Positions 16,173 through 26,728 of a stretch of DNA of 64,000 nt are shown here, piece after piece. The stretch is from positions 2,939,001 through 3,003,000 of the forward strand of contig NZ_CP132507.1 in NCBI RefSeq assembly GCF_032191775.1. Reading direction: 5' to 3'. The translations under genes and the position numbers were made by a program. The stretch is from Rhodoferax mekongensis. Its GTDB lineage: Bacteria; Pseudomonadota; Gammaproteobacteria; Burkholderiales; Burkholderiaceae_C. The notes beneath the pieces are model-generated. The model made no database searches. It was not told the DNA's origin and worked only from the letters and a program-made list of their open reading frames with translations. How positions within the stretch are numbered: position 1 is the first letter of the stretch; every line of letters starts with the position of its first letter.

Positions 16173-17596
16173 AGGCCGGCGCCGTCGGCATCTCGGTCCC
16201 TATCAAGGTCAGCATCACGGTCTACATCGCGATCAATGGGCAACAAAGCCTGCGCCTGGGTGTCCGGCAGGGCCTCCACCTTTTTGAGTGCCCGCCCCAA
16301 GGCGCGGCTGCGCACTTCGGCGCTGTCCAGGGTTTTGAGCACGGTCTCGGTTTGCGACTTGACCTTGGCCAGCACATCGCCGAACTTGCTGAACTCGGTT
16401 TTGACAGCACCCAGCACTTGCCACACCTCGCTGGAGCGCTTTTCCAAGGCCAGCGTTCGAAAGCCCATTTGCAAGGAGCTGAGCATGGCCAGCAAGGTGG
16501 TGGGCCCGGCCAGGGTGATGCGGTGCTCGCGCTGCAAAGCCTCCATCAGGCCGGGGCGACGCAGCACCTCGGCATACAGACCTTCGGTCGGCAGGAAAAG
16601 GATGGCGAAGTCGGTGGTGTGCGGGGGCTCCACGTACTTCTCGGAAATCGACTTGGCCTCCAGCCGGATGCGCATTTCCAGCGCCTTGCCGGCGGCCTCG
16701 GCAGCGGCGGCATCCGCCCTGCCCTGCGCGTCGAGCAGCCGCTCGTAGTCTTCGTTGGGGAACTTGGCGTCAATCGGCAGCCACAAGGGCTCACCATTGT
16801 CCGATTTGCCGGGCAGCTTGATGGCGAAATCGACCACATTCTTGCTGCCGGGACGGGTGGCGACCTGCGTGGCGTACTGGTCAGGCACAAACACCTGCTC
16901 CAAGAGGGATGCCAGTTGGGCCTCACCGAACATGCCACGGGTTTTGACGTTGGTGAGCAGGTGCTTCAAGTCGCCCACGCCTTGGGCTAGCGACTGCATT
17001 TCGCCCAGCCCTTTGTGCACCTGCTCCAGCCGCTCAGCCACTTGCTTGAAGCTCTCGCCCAAACGGGCTTGCAAGGTGGTCTGCAACTTCTCATCCACCG
17101 TGGCGCGCATCTCGTCGAGCTTGGCGGAATTGGTGGTCTGCAGCTGGGCCAATTGGGCCTCGAGGGTCTGGCGCACCTCGGCCATGCGGCGGGCGTTGGA
17201 TTCGCTCAACGCGCTTAGCTGGTTGGCCAGGGTGTCGGACAGGGTCTTCTGCAAGAGTGCGAGTTGCTGGCCGAAGGCGTCGATCTGGGTGTTCTGGGTG
17301 CGGGTGGCTTCTGCAGTTTGCTGCACCAGACTTTGCTGGAACGTGGCGAGGTTTTGTGCAAGCTCCTGGCGGCCGCTGCGCGCGCTCTCCTGCACCTCGC
17401 GACGCAGCTCGCGCTCCACACGCTCGCTGCTGCTTTGCAGGCGGGCCAACAGCTCCTGGCGCTGGGTCTCCTGTTGCGCCAGTTCTTGGGCATGGGCTTG
17501 AGGATCAGTACCCGCGCGACCACGCAACAGCAGCACCAGCAACACGAGTTGCAACAGGCCTAAAACCACTCCCGCCACCACCATCCATTCCGTCAT
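16169..17596 (-). CDS. rmuC: DNA recombination protein RmuC
   Basis: RmuC limits recombination between inverted repeats and has a nuclease-like core. The 475-residue protein has an N-terminal membrane segment (about 5-24), a long coiled coil rich in Gln, Glu and Arg (about 30-200) and the conserved RmuC domain. Landmarks of the domain are LLTNVKTRGMFGEAQLASLLEQ, LPIDAKFPNEDYERLL, FAILFLPTEGLYAEVL and LQMGFRTLALEKRS. The last 20 residues are an odd Asp-Arg-rich tail (DRDVDRDADLDRDRDADG) encoded by short tandem repeats at about 16195-16236. The MFS gene follows with an overlapping start. Confidence 0.93.
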   Translation of the reverse strand: MTEWMVVAGVVLGLLQLVLLVLLLRGRAGTDPQAHAQELAQQETQRQELLARLQSSSERVERELRREVQESARSGRQELAQNLATFQQSLVQQTAEATRTQNTQIDAFGQQLALLQKTLSDTLANQLSALSESNARRMAEVRQTLEAQLAQLQTTNSAKLDEMRATVDEKLQTTLQARLGESFKQVAERLEQVHKGLGEMQSLAQGVGDLKHLLTNVKTRGMFGEAQLASLLEQVFVPDQYATQVATRPGSKNVVDFAIKLPGKSDNGEPLWLPIDAKFPNEDYERLLDAQGRADAAAAEAAGKALEMRIRLEAKSISEKYVEPPHTTDFAILFLPTEGLYAEVLRRPGLMEALQREHRITLAGPTTLLAMLSSLQMGFRTLALEKRSSEVWQVLGAVKTEFSKFGDVLAKVKSQTETVLKTLDSAEVRSRALGRALKKVEALPDTQAQALLPIDRDVDRDADLDRDRDADGAGL

Positions 17597-17620
17597 AGAT
17601 TCCTTCTAGTTGTGCATGAT

Positions 17621-17676
17621 TTCAGCCTCTAGCGCCCATTGAATATGCGCAAGCAGCTATCAATTCAATAGCAAAT
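17621..17676 (-). repeat. dispersed Comamonadaceae-type short repeat, fullest copy
   Basis: Read on the minus strand it gives TTGATAGCTGCTTGCGCATA then TTCAATGGGCGCTAGAGGC. Related copies in this window are at 12311, 20014, 35248, 45865, 60445 and 62327, some inside genes. It sits between the start of rmuC and the end of the dehydrogenase gene, a 132-bp gap that holds nothing else I can assign. Confidence 0.65.
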
Positions 17677-17728
17677 CCAAACACAAGGCATGATGCGCGC
17701 TTGCTTGAACGTGCCCTCCGCCCAAGCT

Positions 17729-18727
17729 TCAACGCCGCACGGCGCCCAGTGTGTTCACCGGGGTTAGCACCTCGCCGGTCGCAAAAAAGCGCAGCAGGTT
17801 GTCAGCGGCCAACTGGGCCATGGCGCGGCGCGTATTCAGGGTCGCGCTGGCAATATGCGGGGTCAGCACCACGTTGGGCACGGTGAGCAAGTCCGGGTGC
17901 ACTTGGGGTTCGCCTTCAAACACGTCCAGCCCGGCCGCAGCAATCTGCCCGCTGCGCAGGGCATGGGCCAGGGCCGCATCATCCACAATGCCGCCGCGCG
18001 CAATGTTGGTCAGGGTGGCGGTGGGCTTCATGAGCGCCAACTCCGCAGCACCGATGCTATGGTGCGACTCAGCCGAGTACGGCAGCAACAGCACCAGATG
18101 GTCCGCTTGCGCGAGCAGCGTCGATTTGTCTACATACTGCGCACCACAAGCCGCTTCCAGCCCTGCATCCAACCGGCTGCGGTTGTGATAAATCACCTTC
18201 ATGCCGAAGCCGTGGAAGCCGCGCCGCGCTATGCCCTGCCCGATGCGCCCCATGCCCAGAATGCCGAGTGTGGCGCCATGGATGTCGCTGCCGCAAAACA
18301 TGTCGTAGCTCCAGCGCTTCCACAGACCGGCACGCAAAAAGTGTTCGCTCTCGGCCATGCGGCGGGCGGTGGCCATCATCAACGCGAAGCCGAAATCGGC
18401 GGTGGTCTCCGTGAGCACATCCGGTGCATTGGTGCCCTGCACACCTCTGGCCGTCATGGCCGGCACATCGAAGTTGTTAAAGCCCACGGCCATGTTGGCG
18501 CAGATTTTGAGCTGCGGGCAGGCCTGCAGCAGCTCAGCGCTGATGCGCTCGCCACCGGTGGTGAGCACCCCGTCTTTACCTTGCAGGCGGGCGGTCAAGT
18601 CCTGGGCAGACCAGACAGCGTCCGCCTGGTTGTGTTCTACCTCGAACACCGCCTCCAACTGGGCGAGCACTTCCGGGAAGATGGCCCGGCTGACCAGGAT
18701 GCGGGGCTTGGAGCTGGATGATGTCAT
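17729..18727 (-). CDS. D-2-hydroxyacid dehydrogenase (glyoxylate/hydroxypyruvate reductase type)
   Basis: The 332-residue enzyme has the D-isomer-specific 2-hydroxyacid dehydrogenase plan. The NAD(P)-binding Rossmann motif is [16 protein letters not shown] (about 153-168). The catalytic Arg is in [11 protein letters not shown], the Glu in DVFEGEPQV and the His in LTPHIASAT. It most resembles glyoxylate/hydroxypyruvate reductases. The ATG overlaps the stop of pncB (ATGA), so it is the second gene of that transcript. The substrate is inferred only. Confidence 0.85.
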   Translation of the reverse strand: MTSSSSKPRILVSRAIFPEVLAQLEAVFEVEHNQADAVWSAQDLTARLQGKDGVLTTGGERISAELLQACPQLKICANMAVGFNNFDVPAMTARGVQGTNAPDVLTETTADFGFALMMATARRMAESEHFLRAGLWKRWSYDMFCGSDIHGATLGILGMGRIGQGIARRGFHGFGMKVIYHNRSRLDAGLEAACGAQYVDKSTLLAQADHLVLLLPYSAESHHSIGAAELALMKPTATLTNIARGGIVDDAALAHALRSGQIAAAGLDVFEGEPQVHPDLLTVPNVVLTPHIASATLNTRRAMAQLAADNLLRFFATGEVLTPVNTLGAVRR

Positions 18728-19974
18728 GCTGAAACAGGGGGTTGGGTGGCGGGCACGGCGGGGGCTTCCACCGGACTCGGGATTTCAAACACCTGGCGCA
18801 GGTAGGCCAGGTATTTCTCGTCATCGCACATGTTCTTGGACGGTGTGTCGGAGAGCTTGGCGACCGGCTGGCCGTTGCAACGCACCATCTTGATGACGAT
18901 TTGCAGCGGCGTGTAGCCGAGATCATTGGTCAGATTAGTGCCGATACCGAAGGCCAGCTGGCAGCGCCCGCGGAACTGCTGGTAGAGCTCGATGGTGCGA
19001 GGAATGGTCAAGCCGTCGCTGAAGATCAAGGTTTTGGTGCGCGGGTTGACCCGGTTGCGCAAGTAGTGGTCGATCATGCGCTCGCCCCAGGTGAACGGGT
19101 CACCGCTGTCGTGGCGCGCGCCATCAAAAAGTTTGCAGAAGTACATGTCGAAGTCGCGCAGAAAGGCGTTCATGCCATACACATCGCTGAGCGCAATGCC
19201 CAAGTCGCCGCGGTACTCCCGGGCCCAGGACTCGAAGGCAAATATCTGGCTGTCCCGCAAGCGCGGGCCCAAAGCCTGAGAGGCTTGCAGGTATTCGTGG
19301 GCCATGGTGCCCAGTGGCGTGAGCCCCAGCTTCATGGCGAGCAATACATTGCTGGTACCGGCCAACTGACCAGGGCGCCCCACCGCATTGCCGGGGCTTT
19401 GCAGGGTGCCCAGCTTGGCGCTGAGCACGCGCAGCACTTCGTCATGCCAGGCACGGGAGAAGCGGCGGCGGGTGCCGTAATCGGCAATCTTCAGGTCTTC
19501 CAAGCCCTCTGCGCGCAACTGCTCGATCTTGGTTTCCAGGCGCTTGCGCCCTTCCACAAAATCCGGCACACGCTGGGTGTTGCGGAAGTACACCTCGTTC
19601 ACGATGGCCAGCACCGGAATCTCAAACAGGATGGTGTGCAGCCACGGACCGACGATGCTGATGTCGAGCTCGCCATCGGCCAGGGGGGTGACGGTGATGT
19701 ACTTCTCATTCAGGCGGAACAGCCCCAAAAAATCGACGAAATCACTCTTGATAAAGCGCATGGACCGCAGATAGGCCAGCTCGCTCTCCTGGAACTGCAG
19801 GCTGCAAAGAGAGCGAATTTCCTCGCGGATTTCAGCCGAATGGGCTGCCAGATCCATGCCCGGGTTGCGGCATTTGAAGCGGTACTCCACCTGCGCCCCG
19901 GGAAACTGGTGCAGCACCACCTGCATCATGGTGAATTTGTAGAGGTCGGTGTCCAGCAGACTGGTAATGATCAT
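18724..19974 (-). CDS. pncB: nicotinate phosphoribosyltransferase
   Basis: PncB makes nicotinate mononucleotide from nicotinate and PRPP, feeding NAD salvage. The 416-residue protein shows the family landmarks [13 protein letters not shown] near the start, [48 protein letters not shown] and [13 protein letters not shown]. The C-terminal end is extended by a Pro/Ala-rich tail of about 18 residues. The downstream dehydrogenase overlaps its stop codon. Confidence 0.96.
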   Translation of the reverse strand: MIITSLLDTDLYKFTMMQVVLHQFPGAQVEYRFKCRNPGMDLAAHSAEIREEIRSLCSLQFQESELAYLRSMRFIKSDFVDFLGLFRLNEKYITVTPLADGELDISIVGPWLHTILFEIPVLAIVNEVYFRNTQRVPDFVEGRKRLETKIEQLRAEGLEDLKIADYGTRRRFSRAWHDEVLRVLSAKLGTLQSPGNAVGRPGQLAGTSNVLLAMKLGLTPLGTMAHEYLQASQALGPRLRDSQIFAFESWAREYRGDLGIALSDVYGMNAFLRDFDMYFCKLFDGARHDSGDPFTWGERMIDHYLRNRVNPRTKTLIFSDGLTIPRTIELYQQFRGRCQLAFGIGTNLTNDLGYTPLQIVIKMVRCNGQPVAKLSDTPSKNMCDDEKYLAYLRQVFEIPSPVEAPAVPATQPPVSA

Positions 19975-20013
19975 GAGGCGTTCAAGTGGCCATGCGTGGC
20001 CGCGGGGAAAGTT

Positions 20014-20062
20014 GCTATCAATTCAGGAGCTGCTCGCGCATACAGAGTGTGCGCCAGCAGCC
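20014..20062 (+). repeat. dispersed repeat copy upstream of pncB
   Basis: GCTATCAATTC, then GAGCTGCTCGCGCATA and GTGTGCGCCAGCAGCC, matches the repeat described at 17621-17676 with the central bases diverged. It fills most of the gap between pncB and the nitroreductase gene. Confidence 0.5.
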
Positions 20063-20081
20063 ATTTTCATTCACATCTCCG

Positions 20082-20777
20082 TTATTCCATCCAGCGGGTG
20101 AAGTCGGCCACCGGAACGCGGGGAGTGTGGAAAGTGTTGACCGGCGCATCCGGGTCGGCGTAACCCAGCGACATGCCACAGACCAGCATTTCCCCCTCGC
20201 CTGCACCGATGTGCGGAAGGATGATGCTGGAGAAGCCGTTCCACGCCGCCTGCGGGCAGGTGTGGAGACCACGACCCCGCGCGGCCACCATGATGTTTTG
20301 CAGAAACGCGCCGTAGTCCACCAATGAGCCGCGCCCCATGACCTTGTCGACGGTGAACATCAGACCCACCGGCGCATCGAAGAAGCGGAAGTTGCGCTGG
20401 TGCTGGACGTGCATTTTGTCTTTGTCGGCCTTGCCGATGCCCAACAAGCCATAGAGCCCCCAGCCGTTCTTGCGACGGCGGTCTATATAGGGGCTGACCC
20501 ACTGGGCGGGGTAGTAGTCGTACTCCTCCTGGTACTGCGCAGCCAGCTCGGGGTTGGCGCGGATCGCGTCGTGCGCGGCGCAGGTTTTATCCACCAGCGC
20601 ATCGCGGCTCGCTCCTTGCAGCACATAGACCTTCCAAGGTTGGCAGTTGGTACCCGAAGGCGCGCGGCTGGCTACGTCCAGAATGGCTTCAATATCTTCC
20701 CGGGCAACATCCTTGGGCAGAAAGGCCCGGACGGACATGCGGGAGCGAATGGCGTCATCGACGATAGCTGCGGTCAT
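20082..20777 (-). CDS. nitroreductase-family FMN-dependent oxidoreductase
   Basis: The 231-residue protein begins with the family's [14 protein letters not shown], followed by [20 protein letters not shown] (FMN phosphate binding) and a C-terminal GMSLGYAD motif. Members reduce nitroaromatics, quinones or enones with NAD(P)H; the natural substrate cannot be read from the sequence. Its start overlaps the stop of the upstream thioesterase gene by 4 nt, so the two form an operon. Confidence 0.88.
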   Translation of the reverse strand: MTAAIVDDAIRSRMSVRAFLPKDVAREDIEAILDVASRAPSGTNCQPWKVYVLQGASRDALVDKTCAAHDAIRANPELAAQYQEEYDYYPAQWVSPYIDRRRKNGWGLYGLLGIGKADKDKMHVQHQRNFRFFDAPVGLMFTVDKVMGRGSLVDYGAFLQNIMVAARGRGLHTCPQAAWNGFSSIILPHIGAGEGEMLVCGMSLGYADPDAPVNTFHTPRVPVADFTRWME

Positions 20778-21226
20778 TGCAAGGTCTCCAGTAGTTGTCT
20801 CAAAGCATCAGGAAGCGGGACCGGCTTGCGGGTAAGCCTGTCCACATAGACATGGATGAAGTGGCCTTTGGCGGCGGTGGTCTCACCCTCGCCAAAAATG
20901 CCGATTTCGTAGCGCACACTGGATGTACCGAGTTTGGCAACCCGAATGCCGGCCTGCACCACCTCGGGGAAGGACACAGAAGCAAAGTAGTTGCACTGGG
21001 TTTCCACCACCAGGCCAATGGTGTTGCCCGCATGGATATCGAGCACGCCCTGCTCCATCAGGTAAGCGTTGACGGCTGTGTCGAACCAGCTGTAGTACAC
21101 CACGTTGTTCACGTGGCCGTAGACATCGTTGTCGCTCCAGCGGGTGGGGATGGTGCGAAGTACCCGGTAGGCACTTCGCGGCTCGGCGTGGGGCTTCAGG
21201 GGCGCGTTCAGCTGCATGTGAACCAT
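20774..21226 (-). CDS. acyl-CoA thioesterase, 4HBT hotdog family
   Basis: The product has the 4-hydroxybenzoyl-CoA-thioesterase-like signature [20 protein letters not shown], with the catalytic Asp of the D-x-D/N-x-x-G-H-V-N pattern near residue 33. It is about 150 residues from the ATG at 21226; in-frame ATGs at 21217 and 21295 are alternatives, and the later ones fit the family length better. It probably hydrolyses an acyl-CoA. It is translationally coupled to the nitroreductase gene. Confidence 0.85.
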   Translation of the reverse strand: MVHMQLNAPLKPHAEPRSAYRVLRTIPTRWSDNDVYGHVNNVVYYSWFDTAVNAYLMEQGVLDIHAGNTIGLVVETQCNYFASVSFPEVVQAGIRVAKLGTSSVRYEIGIFGEGETTAAKGHFIHVYVDRLTRKPVPLPDALRQLLETLQ

Positions 21227-21372
21227 TTTGCCAGCGATACCGGCACGGTCAGCCGCAGCACCCGTTACTGGGGTGTGCAAGATGGATATATCCAAAAAAT
21301 GCTCCCCAACATTTCATGACGCGCCCGTGAAAAATCGCCTCGCCCAGCCCGAATTAGGAAATTTGCACTAAT

Positions 21373-21447
21373 TTGTTGCAGTGCAACAAAAAGTGCTTGC
21401 ATTGACAAACAAGCTCCCTATAATTCGAACCATGCTGCACTGCAACA
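21373..21447 (+). promoter_or_regulatory. phaP promoter with two PhaR-type operators
   Basis: A sigma-70 promoter is visible as TTGCAT (21397-21402), a 16-bp spacer and TATAAT (21419-21424). Upstream of the -35 lies a perfect 8-bp-armed palindrome TTGTTGCA-G-TGCAACAA (21373-21389). At the start point lies a second close copy, TGCTGCA-C-TGCAACA (21433-21447). TGC-rich dyads of this kind are the binding sites of the polyhydroxybutyrate-sensing repressor PhaR, which controls phasin genes. Two sites bracketing the promoter would give tight repression until granules form. Confidence 0.75.
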
Positions 21448-21515
21448 TAAAGTCCACAGGGACAGATGCTTACGGCGCAGATGGTGATTTTTTACCTTAA
21501 CTCTTGGAGATCTCT

Positions 21516-22061
21516 ATGCTGACCGTTGAACAAGTTATCGCTTCCCACAAAGCCAACATCGAAACCCTATTTGGCTTGACCAACAAAGCTTTCGAAGGCG
21601 TGGAAAAGATTGTGGAATTGAACCTGACTGCTTCCAAAGCAGCTCTGGCAGAAGCCGCTACCCACACACAAACCATGTTGAGCGTGAAAGACGCCCAAGA
21701 GCTGTTGGCCCTGCAATCCGGCCTGCTGCAGCCTCTGGCTGAGAAGACTGCTGCTTACAGCCGTCACCTCTACGACATCGCTACCTCCACTGGCGCTGAA
21801 TTCACCAAGAATGCTGAAGCACAAGCTGCTGAAGCTCAGAAAAAGTTTGCCGGCCTGGTCGACAGCGCTGCCAAAAATGCCCCGGCAGGTTCTGAATCTG
21901 TGGTCGCCATCATGAAGAGCTCTGTGGCTGCTGCCAACAATGCTTTGGAATCTGTGCAAAAAGCAGTTAAGCAAGCGACTGAAGTTGCCGAAGCCAACTT
22001 CAATGCTGTGGCCGCTACTGCGACCAACGCTACCAAGGCTGCTACTGCGAAAAAGCGCTAA
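21516..22061 (+). CDS. phaP: phasin, polyhydroxyalkanoate granule protein
   Basis: The 181-residue protein starts [20 protein letters not shown] and is almost all amphipathic helix with an Ala/Lys-rich tail ending ATAKKR. This matches the beta-proteobacterial phasin family that coats polyhydroxybutyrate granules and limits their size. The ATG at 21516 has GGAG 9 nt upstream; an ATG 12 nt earlier is a weaker choice. Expression is probably repressed by PhaR through the two palindromes described upstream. A terminator follows at 22217. No other polyhydroxyalkanoate gene is in the window. Confidence 0.93.
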   Translation: MLTVEQVIASHKANIETLFGLTNKAFEGVEKIVELNLTASKAALAEAATHTQTMLSVKDAQELLALQSGLLQPLAEKTAAYSRHLYDIATSTGAEFTKNAEAQAAEAQKKFAGLVDSAAKNAPAGSESVVAIMKSSVAAANNALESVQKAVKQATEVAEANFNAVAATATNATKAATAKKR

Positions 22062-22216
22062 TTTGGGTACGGGGCACTAAAACAATTGAGGTTTTTTGTC
22101 CCAACCACTAGCTACCAAGGGAAAACCCTGAGATAATTCAATTATCAGAAACTTCCTTGTTTCTACCGGTTGTCTCCTCGGGTCCTTTCGAAACCTTCAG
22201 GTTCAGGGATCCCTTC

Positions 22217-22248
22217 AAGGCCTCGTTGTAAAACGGGGCCTTTTTTTT
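22217..22248 (+). terminator. terminator after phaP
   Basis: AAGGCCTCGTT and AACGGGGCCTT arms are followed by eight T. It lies 155 bp after the phaP stop, and its T-run touches the stop codon of the convergent patatin-like gene. Confidence 0.85.
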
Positions 22249-23173
22249 ATTTGCCGCGGGCTGCCAATGCGGCTTTCAGCTCAGGAATCAACTTGAGCAT
22301 GGCCTGGCGGCCGGCTTCGATAGAACGTTTGCGAGCGCCGAAATCAGAGCTGCTGATGCCCTGCAGTGCCGGGCGCACCACCACATCAGCTTCCCTCAGC
22401 TCAAACCGGTTGATGCTCTTGCCCATGATGGAAAAGGTCTGCAGCAGGATGTCCAAGGTTCCGCCTGTCAGGCTGCCCTCTGGCGGACTGGAAATATCCA
22501 CCGCAATCACAAAATCCGCCCCCATCCGCCGCGCTGCAGCTACAGGCACGGGAGACACCAATCCTCCATCCACATATTCACGCCCGTTGATCTTGACGGG
22601 CTGAAACACTGCGGGCACAGAGCTGGATGCCCGCACGGCCGTGCCGGTATCGCCCCGCTGGAACAGCACATCGTTGCCATTGTTGAGGTCAGTGGCAACG
22701 ATACCCAAGGGCATGGGTAACTCTTCAATCAGCTTACCGCTCACTTGGCCATTGACATACTTGGCCAAGGCATCACCACGCAGCATGCCACGGCTGAAGA
22801 TGGGCAAAGTCCAATCTGCGATAGCGGCTTCCTCCATGGTTTCCGCCACGCGCTGAAGCTGAGTCCCATTTTTGCCACTGGCGTAAATGGCAGCGACCAG
22901 ACTACCCGCCGAGGTGCCGGTGACCAGCGTGGGCTTGATGCCGTTCTCTTCCAACACCTGAATGACGCCTACATGGGCAAAGCCGCGCGCGGCTCCTCCA
23001 CCCAACGCCAGACCGATTTTGGGCGGTGGCTTGGGAATCGTGCCCGCCGGCACGGCCATATCCGGGCCGACTACCGCGGTGCCCTTGTCTGCGGAAGGCA
23101 CTGATGCACACCCTGCTAACAGTACGACCGGGAGCAATGCCCAGGACAGACGTATTTTTCTTAATATCAACAT
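22247..23173 (-). CDS. patatin-like phospholipase lipoprotein
   Basis: The product has a lipoprotein signal (hydrophobic stretch then LLAGC at about residues 16-20) and a patatin domain. That domain has the oxyanion hole GGGAARGFAHVG, the nucleophile elbow GTSAGS and the catalytic Asp in YVDGGLVSPVP. It is thus a predicted serine esterase with a Ser-Asp dyad, attached to a membrane on the periplasmic side and close to the RssA group. From the ATG at 23173 (MLILRKIRLSWALL) it has 308 residues. A longer in-frame reading to 23254 would spoil the signal peptide. Confidence 0.88.
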   Translation of the reverse strand: MLILRKIRLSWALLPVVLLAGCASVPSADKGTAVVGPDMAVPAGTIPKPPPKIGLALGGGAARGFAHVGVIQVLEENGIKPTLVTGTSAGSLVAAIYASGKNGTQLQRVAETMEEAAIADWTLPIFSRGMLRGDALAKYVNGQVSGKLIEELPMPLGIVATDLNNGNDVLFQRGDTGTAVRASSSVPAVFQPVKINGREYVDGGLVSPVPVAAARRMGADFVIAVDISSPPEGSLTGGTLDILLQTFSIMGKSINRFELREADVVVRPALQGISSSDFGARKRSIEAGRQAMLKLIPELKAALAARGK

Positions 23174-23267
23174 CGAACAACACCTTGAAGAACCTCTGCA
23201 CACGACCACTGTCACCAGCCGGTCACGCCCACTCGATAAACCATCCACATTCACATACCATCAAGCC

Positions 23268-23783
23268 ATGAAACACCGCATCAAAGGAGTCCTCGTGAAA
23301 GCCATCTGGTTCATCGGTTTTATTGCAATCGTACTGCCCACCCTGATCTTTTTTGCCGGACAGCTCGGCTTTCTCACCGGGAAAGTACCGCAGGACCTTG
23401 GCGTGAAAGACGGGCGATTGAAACCACCTTCGAATACGCCAAACAGTGTGAGCAGCCAGGCCAAGCTCTACCCGGATCACCCGTTACGTGGGTATGCAGA
23501 CATTGCACCTTTCACTTTCAGTGGTGATGGCCAAGCGGCACTAAAGAAACTCGCCGGGATTCTGCGTAGCATGCCTAAAACAGTATTGGTAACTGAAACT
23601 GCGGACTACCTATACGCTCAGAGCACCACACCGACCTTGAAGTTCACAGATGATGTGGAGTTCTGGTTAAGCCCTGCAGAAAACGTGATTCACGTGCGCT
23701 CGGCAAGTCGAATCGGTCGCAAAGACTTTGCTGCCAACCGTACCCGTGTAGAAAACATAAGGGCCCAGTTCCAGCAGAACTGA
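23268..23783 (+). CDS. DUF1499 family protein
   Basis: The 171-residue protein has an N-terminal hydrophobic segment (about 10-32) and then the DUF1499 domain. Recognisable parts are the N-terminal PPSNTPNSVSSQA, LAGILRSMPKT, YLYAQSTTPTLKFTDDVEFWL and IHVRSASRIGRKDFAANRTRVE. The function of the domain is unknown. The start is the ATG at 23268; a longer reading upstream is antisense to the patatin-like gene and is not supported. Divergent from that gene, convergent with clpA. Confidence 0.85.
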   Translation: MKHRIKGVLVKAIWFIGFIAIVLPTLIFFAGQLGFLTGKVPQDLGVKDGRLKPPSNTPNSVSSQAKLYPDHPLRGYADIAPFTFSGDGQAALKKLAGILRSMPKTVLVTETADYLYAQSTTPTLKFTDDVEFWLSPAENVIHVRSASRIGRKDFAANRTRVENIRAQFQQN

Positions 23784-23836
23784 GCCCTTGTCGCCCGCTG
23801 AGCGTTTGCGCAGCGGGCTTTCAGCTTTCTAAGCGA

Positions 23837-26146
23837 TCAGCCGGCAGTAGCCTCTTCAGGCTTGGATTTGCCCTCTTTCTTGGGCAAGGGCTGAATGTCG
23901 AGCACCACTTCGTCCTTCTCATCCAGATCCACTGTCAGGCGACCACCGTCCACCAAACGCCCAAAGAGCAACTCGTCAGCCAAAGCACGACGGATCGTGT
24001 CCTGGATCAAACGCTGCATGGGGCGGGCGCCCATCAGTGGATCGAAGCCCTTCTTGCCAAGGTGCTTGCGCAACTTGTCGGTGAAGGTCACTTCCACCTT
24101 CTTTTCGGCCAACTGGGTTTCCAGTTGCAGCAAGAACTTGTCGACAACACGCAGGATCACGACTTCGTCCAAAGCCTTGAATCCGACGATCGCGTCCAAG
24201 CGGTTACGGAACTCCGGCGTGAACAAGCGCTTGATGTCCATCATTTCGTCACCGGCTTCGCGGGGGTTGGTAAAGCCGATGGTGGCCTTGTTCATGGTCT
24301 CGGCGCCTGCATTCGTGGTCATGATGATGATCACGTTGCGGAAGTCTGCCTTGCGGCCGTTGTTGTCTGTCAACGAGCCATGGTCCATGACCTGCAACAG
24401 CACGTTGAAGATGTCCGGATGCGCCTTTTCGATTTCATCCAGCAACAGCACCGCGTGCGGCTTCTTGGTAATGGCTTCGGTCAACAAGCCGCCTTGATCA
24501 AAACCCACGTAGCCAGGAGGCGCACCGATCAAGCGACTGACAGCATGACGCTCCATGTATTCACTCATGTCAAAGCGAATCAGGTCGATACCCATGATGT
24601 AGGCCAACTGCTTGGCCGCTTCTGTCTTGCCGACGCCCGTGGGGCCGCTGAACAGGAATGAACCAATCGGCTTGTCGCCTTTGCCCAGACCAGAGCGTGC
24701 CATCTTGACCGCCGAGGCCAATACGTCCAAAGCCTTGTCTTGACCAAAGACTACGCTCTTGAGGTCACGCTCCAAGGTCTTGAGCTTGCTGCGGTCATCA
24801 TTCGACACATTGGCCGGGGGAATGCGGGCGATCTTCGCCACAATTTCCTCGACCTCTGTCTTGCTGATGGTCTTCTTGCGTTTGCTCGGTGCCAGGATAC
24901 GTTGGGCAGCACCCGCTTCGTCAATCACATCGATCGCCTTGTCAGGCAGGTGGCGGTCATTGATGTACTTTGCACTCAGTTCAGCGGCCGCTTGCAGCGC
25001 AGCTACTGCGTACTTCACGTTGTGGTGCTCCTCAAAGCGGGATTTCAGGCCCTTGAGGATTTCCACTGTCTGGTCGATGGTCGGCTCGACGACGTCGACC
25101 TTCTGGAAACGACGGGACAACGCGGCGTCTTTTTCGAAGATGCCGCGATATTCGGTGAAGGTGGTCGCGCCGATGCACTTGAGTTGCCCGGAGCTCAAGC
25201 TAGGCTTGAGCAGGTTGGAGGCGTCCAAAGTGCCGCCCGATGCAGCGCCCGCACCAATCAAAGTATGAATTTCATCAATGAATAGCACTGCATTGGGTTT
25301 TTCCTTCAGGGATTTGAGCACTGCCTTCAGGCGTTGTTCAAAGTCGCCGCGGTACTTGGTTCCTGCTAGTAGTGCGCCCATGTCGAGCGAATACACCACG
25401 GAGTCCGCGAGGATTTCAGGTACATCGTTCTGGGAAATGCGCCATGCCAGACCCTCAGCAATCGCGGTCTTGCCGACACCCGCCTCACCCACCAACAAGG
25501 GATTATTTTTGCGACGACGGCACAGGATCTGGATGACACGCTCCACTTCGTAGTCGCGACCAATCAGGGGATCTATCTTGCCTTCTTTGGCCAGTTGATT
25601 CAGGTTCTGTGTGTACTGCTCCAAGGGCGAGGCTTTCTCGTTCTTTTCGCTCACACCCTCTTCGCTTTCAGCGGGGCTCTCATTGGACTTGGTAGCCTCT
25701 GGCGGATCGGTCTTCTTGATGCCATGAGCAATGAAATTCACCACGTCCAAACGGGTCACACCCTGCTGATGGAGGTAGTAGACCGCATGGGAATCTTTCT
25801 CACCAAAGATCGCCACCAGAACATTGGCGCCGGTTACTTCCTTCTTGCCACTGCCGGTACTTTGCACGTGCATGATGGCGCGCTGGATGACGCGCTGGAA
25901 ACCCAGGGTTGGTTGGGTGTCCACCTCATCCGTGCCTGCAACTTGAGGCGTATTGTCTTTGATGAAATTGGTCAACGATTTGCGCAAATCGTCAATGTTT
26001 GCGGCGCACGCACGCAGTACTTCCGCCGCGCTGGGGTTGTCCAGCAAGGCCAACAACAAGTGCTCTACGGTAATGAACTCATGGCGCTGCTGACGGGCTT
26101 CCACGAAAGCCATGTGCAGGCTGACTTCCAATTCTTGGGCAATCAT
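23837..26146 (-). CDS. clpA: ATP-dependent Clp protease ATP-binding subunit ClpA
   Basis: ClpA unfolds proteins and feeds them to ClpP, including N-end-rule substrates delivered by ClpS. The 769-residue protein has the Clp N-domain (about 1-145) and two AAA+ modules. The first has Walker [10 protein letters not shown] with Walker B VLFIDEIH; the second has GPTGVGKTE with [11 protein letters not shown]. The IGF/L-type ClpP-binding loop is present (TIGFTNPRE region near the second module). It lies 78 bp behind clpS in the same direction. clpP itself is 29 kb away in this window. Confidence 0.97.
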   Translation of the reverse strand: MIAQELEVSLHMAFVEARQQRHEFITVEHLLLALLDNPSAAEVLRACAANIDDLRKSLTNFIKDNTPQVAGTDEVDTQPTLGFQRVIQRAIMHVQSTGSGKKEVTGANVLVAIFGEKDSHAVYYLHQQGVTRLDVVNFIAHGIKKTDPPEATKSNESPAESEEGVSEKNEKASPLEQYTQNLNQLAKEGKIDPLIGRDYEVERVIQILCRRRKNNPLLVGEAGVGKTAIAEGLAWRISQNDVPEILADSVVYSLDMGALLAGTKYRGDFEQRLKAVLKSLKEKPNAVLFIDEIHTLIGAGAASGGTLDASNLLKPSLSSGQLKCIGATTFTEYRGIFEKDAALSRRFQKVDVVEPTIDQTVEILKGLKSRFEEHHNVKYAVAALQAAAELSAKYINDRHLPDKAIDVIDEAGAAQRILAPSKRKKTISKTEVEEIVAKIARIPPANVSNDDRSKLKTLERDLKSVVFGQDKALDVLASAVKMARSGLGKGDKPIGSFLFSGPTGVGKTEAAKQLAYIMGIDLIRFDMSEYMERHAVSRLIGAPPGYVGFDQGGLLTEAITKKPHAVLLLDEIEKAHPDIFNVLLQVMDHGSLTDNNGRKADFRNVIIIMTTNAGAETMNKATIGFTNPREAGDEMMDIKRLFTPEFRNRLDAIVGFKALDEVVILRVVDKFLLQLETQLAEKKVEVTFTDKLRKHLGKKGFDPLMGARPMQRLIQDTIRRALADELLFGRLVDGGRLTVDLDEKDEVVLDIQPLPKKEGKSKPEEATAG

Positions 26147-26224
26147 ATGAATTCCTTTTTTTGCCTTGTGTTGATTAACTGTAATCCGATTTCTGGGGCT
26201 CTGGACCGAAGTTTTCGCTTTCCC

Positions 26225-26581
26225 CTACAGATCTACGGGCTCGCTGACACATTTCAATGGGTGCCCAGCTTTGTGGGCCGCTTCGAGAACTTGATCCACC
26301 TTGGTTGCCGCAATATCTTTAGGGTACACACCACAGACACCCCTCCCATCCAAATGGATCTTGAGCATGATCTGCGTCGCCGCTTCCAAATCTTTGCCGA
26401 AAAATTCCTGGATGACCACCACCACGAACTCCATGGGTGTGTAGTCATCATTCAACATGACCACTTGGTACATGGAGGGGGGTTGAACGCGCTGGGACAA
26501 GCGCTCCAGTACGACCGTTCCATCATCGCCACCAGCAGGGGGCGGCTTCACAGCGGGAGGTTTGGGGATGTTTGTAGCCAT
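26225..26581 (-). CDS. clpS: ATP-dependent Clp protease adaptor ClpS
   Basis: ClpS binds N-degron substrates and hands them to ClpA. The 118-residue protein has the conserved core [22 protein letters not shown], the binding pocket residues of the Asn-Asp-Asp segment, and [22 protein letters not shown] flexible Pro-rich N-terminus of about 35 residues precedes the core. First gene of the clpS-clpA operon. Confidence 0.97.
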   Translation of the reverse strand: MATNIPKPPAVKPPPAGGDDGTVVLERLSQRVQPPSMYQVVMLNDDYTPMEFVVVVIQEFFGKDLEAATQIMLKIHLDGRGVCGVYPKDIAATKVDQVLEAAHKAGHPLKCVSEPVDL

Positions 26582-26663
26582 GAAATGATTCTATCGAGCA
26601 AGGCAGCAAGCCCCGCCGTTGTCGGACAAATGAGGCGTAAACATGTGTTTTCAATGGGTAATG

Positions 26664-26700
26664 AAAAAACCGCGTACAACGTGCGCTGTACGCGGTTTTT
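26664..26700. terminator. bidirectional terminator between icd and clpS
   Basis: Arms AAAAAACCGCGTACA and TGTACGCGGTTTTT are complementary, with A- and T-runs outside. It can stop icd (leftward). Confidence 0.9.
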
Positions 26701-26728
26701 AGGGCTATAGGTCAAGGAACCGTTGCGC

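Noticed and set aside
21402..21424. TTGACA at 21402 as the -35 box of phaP
   Set aside because: It is only 11 bp from TATAAT; TTGCAT at 21397 with a 16-bp spacer is the better -35.
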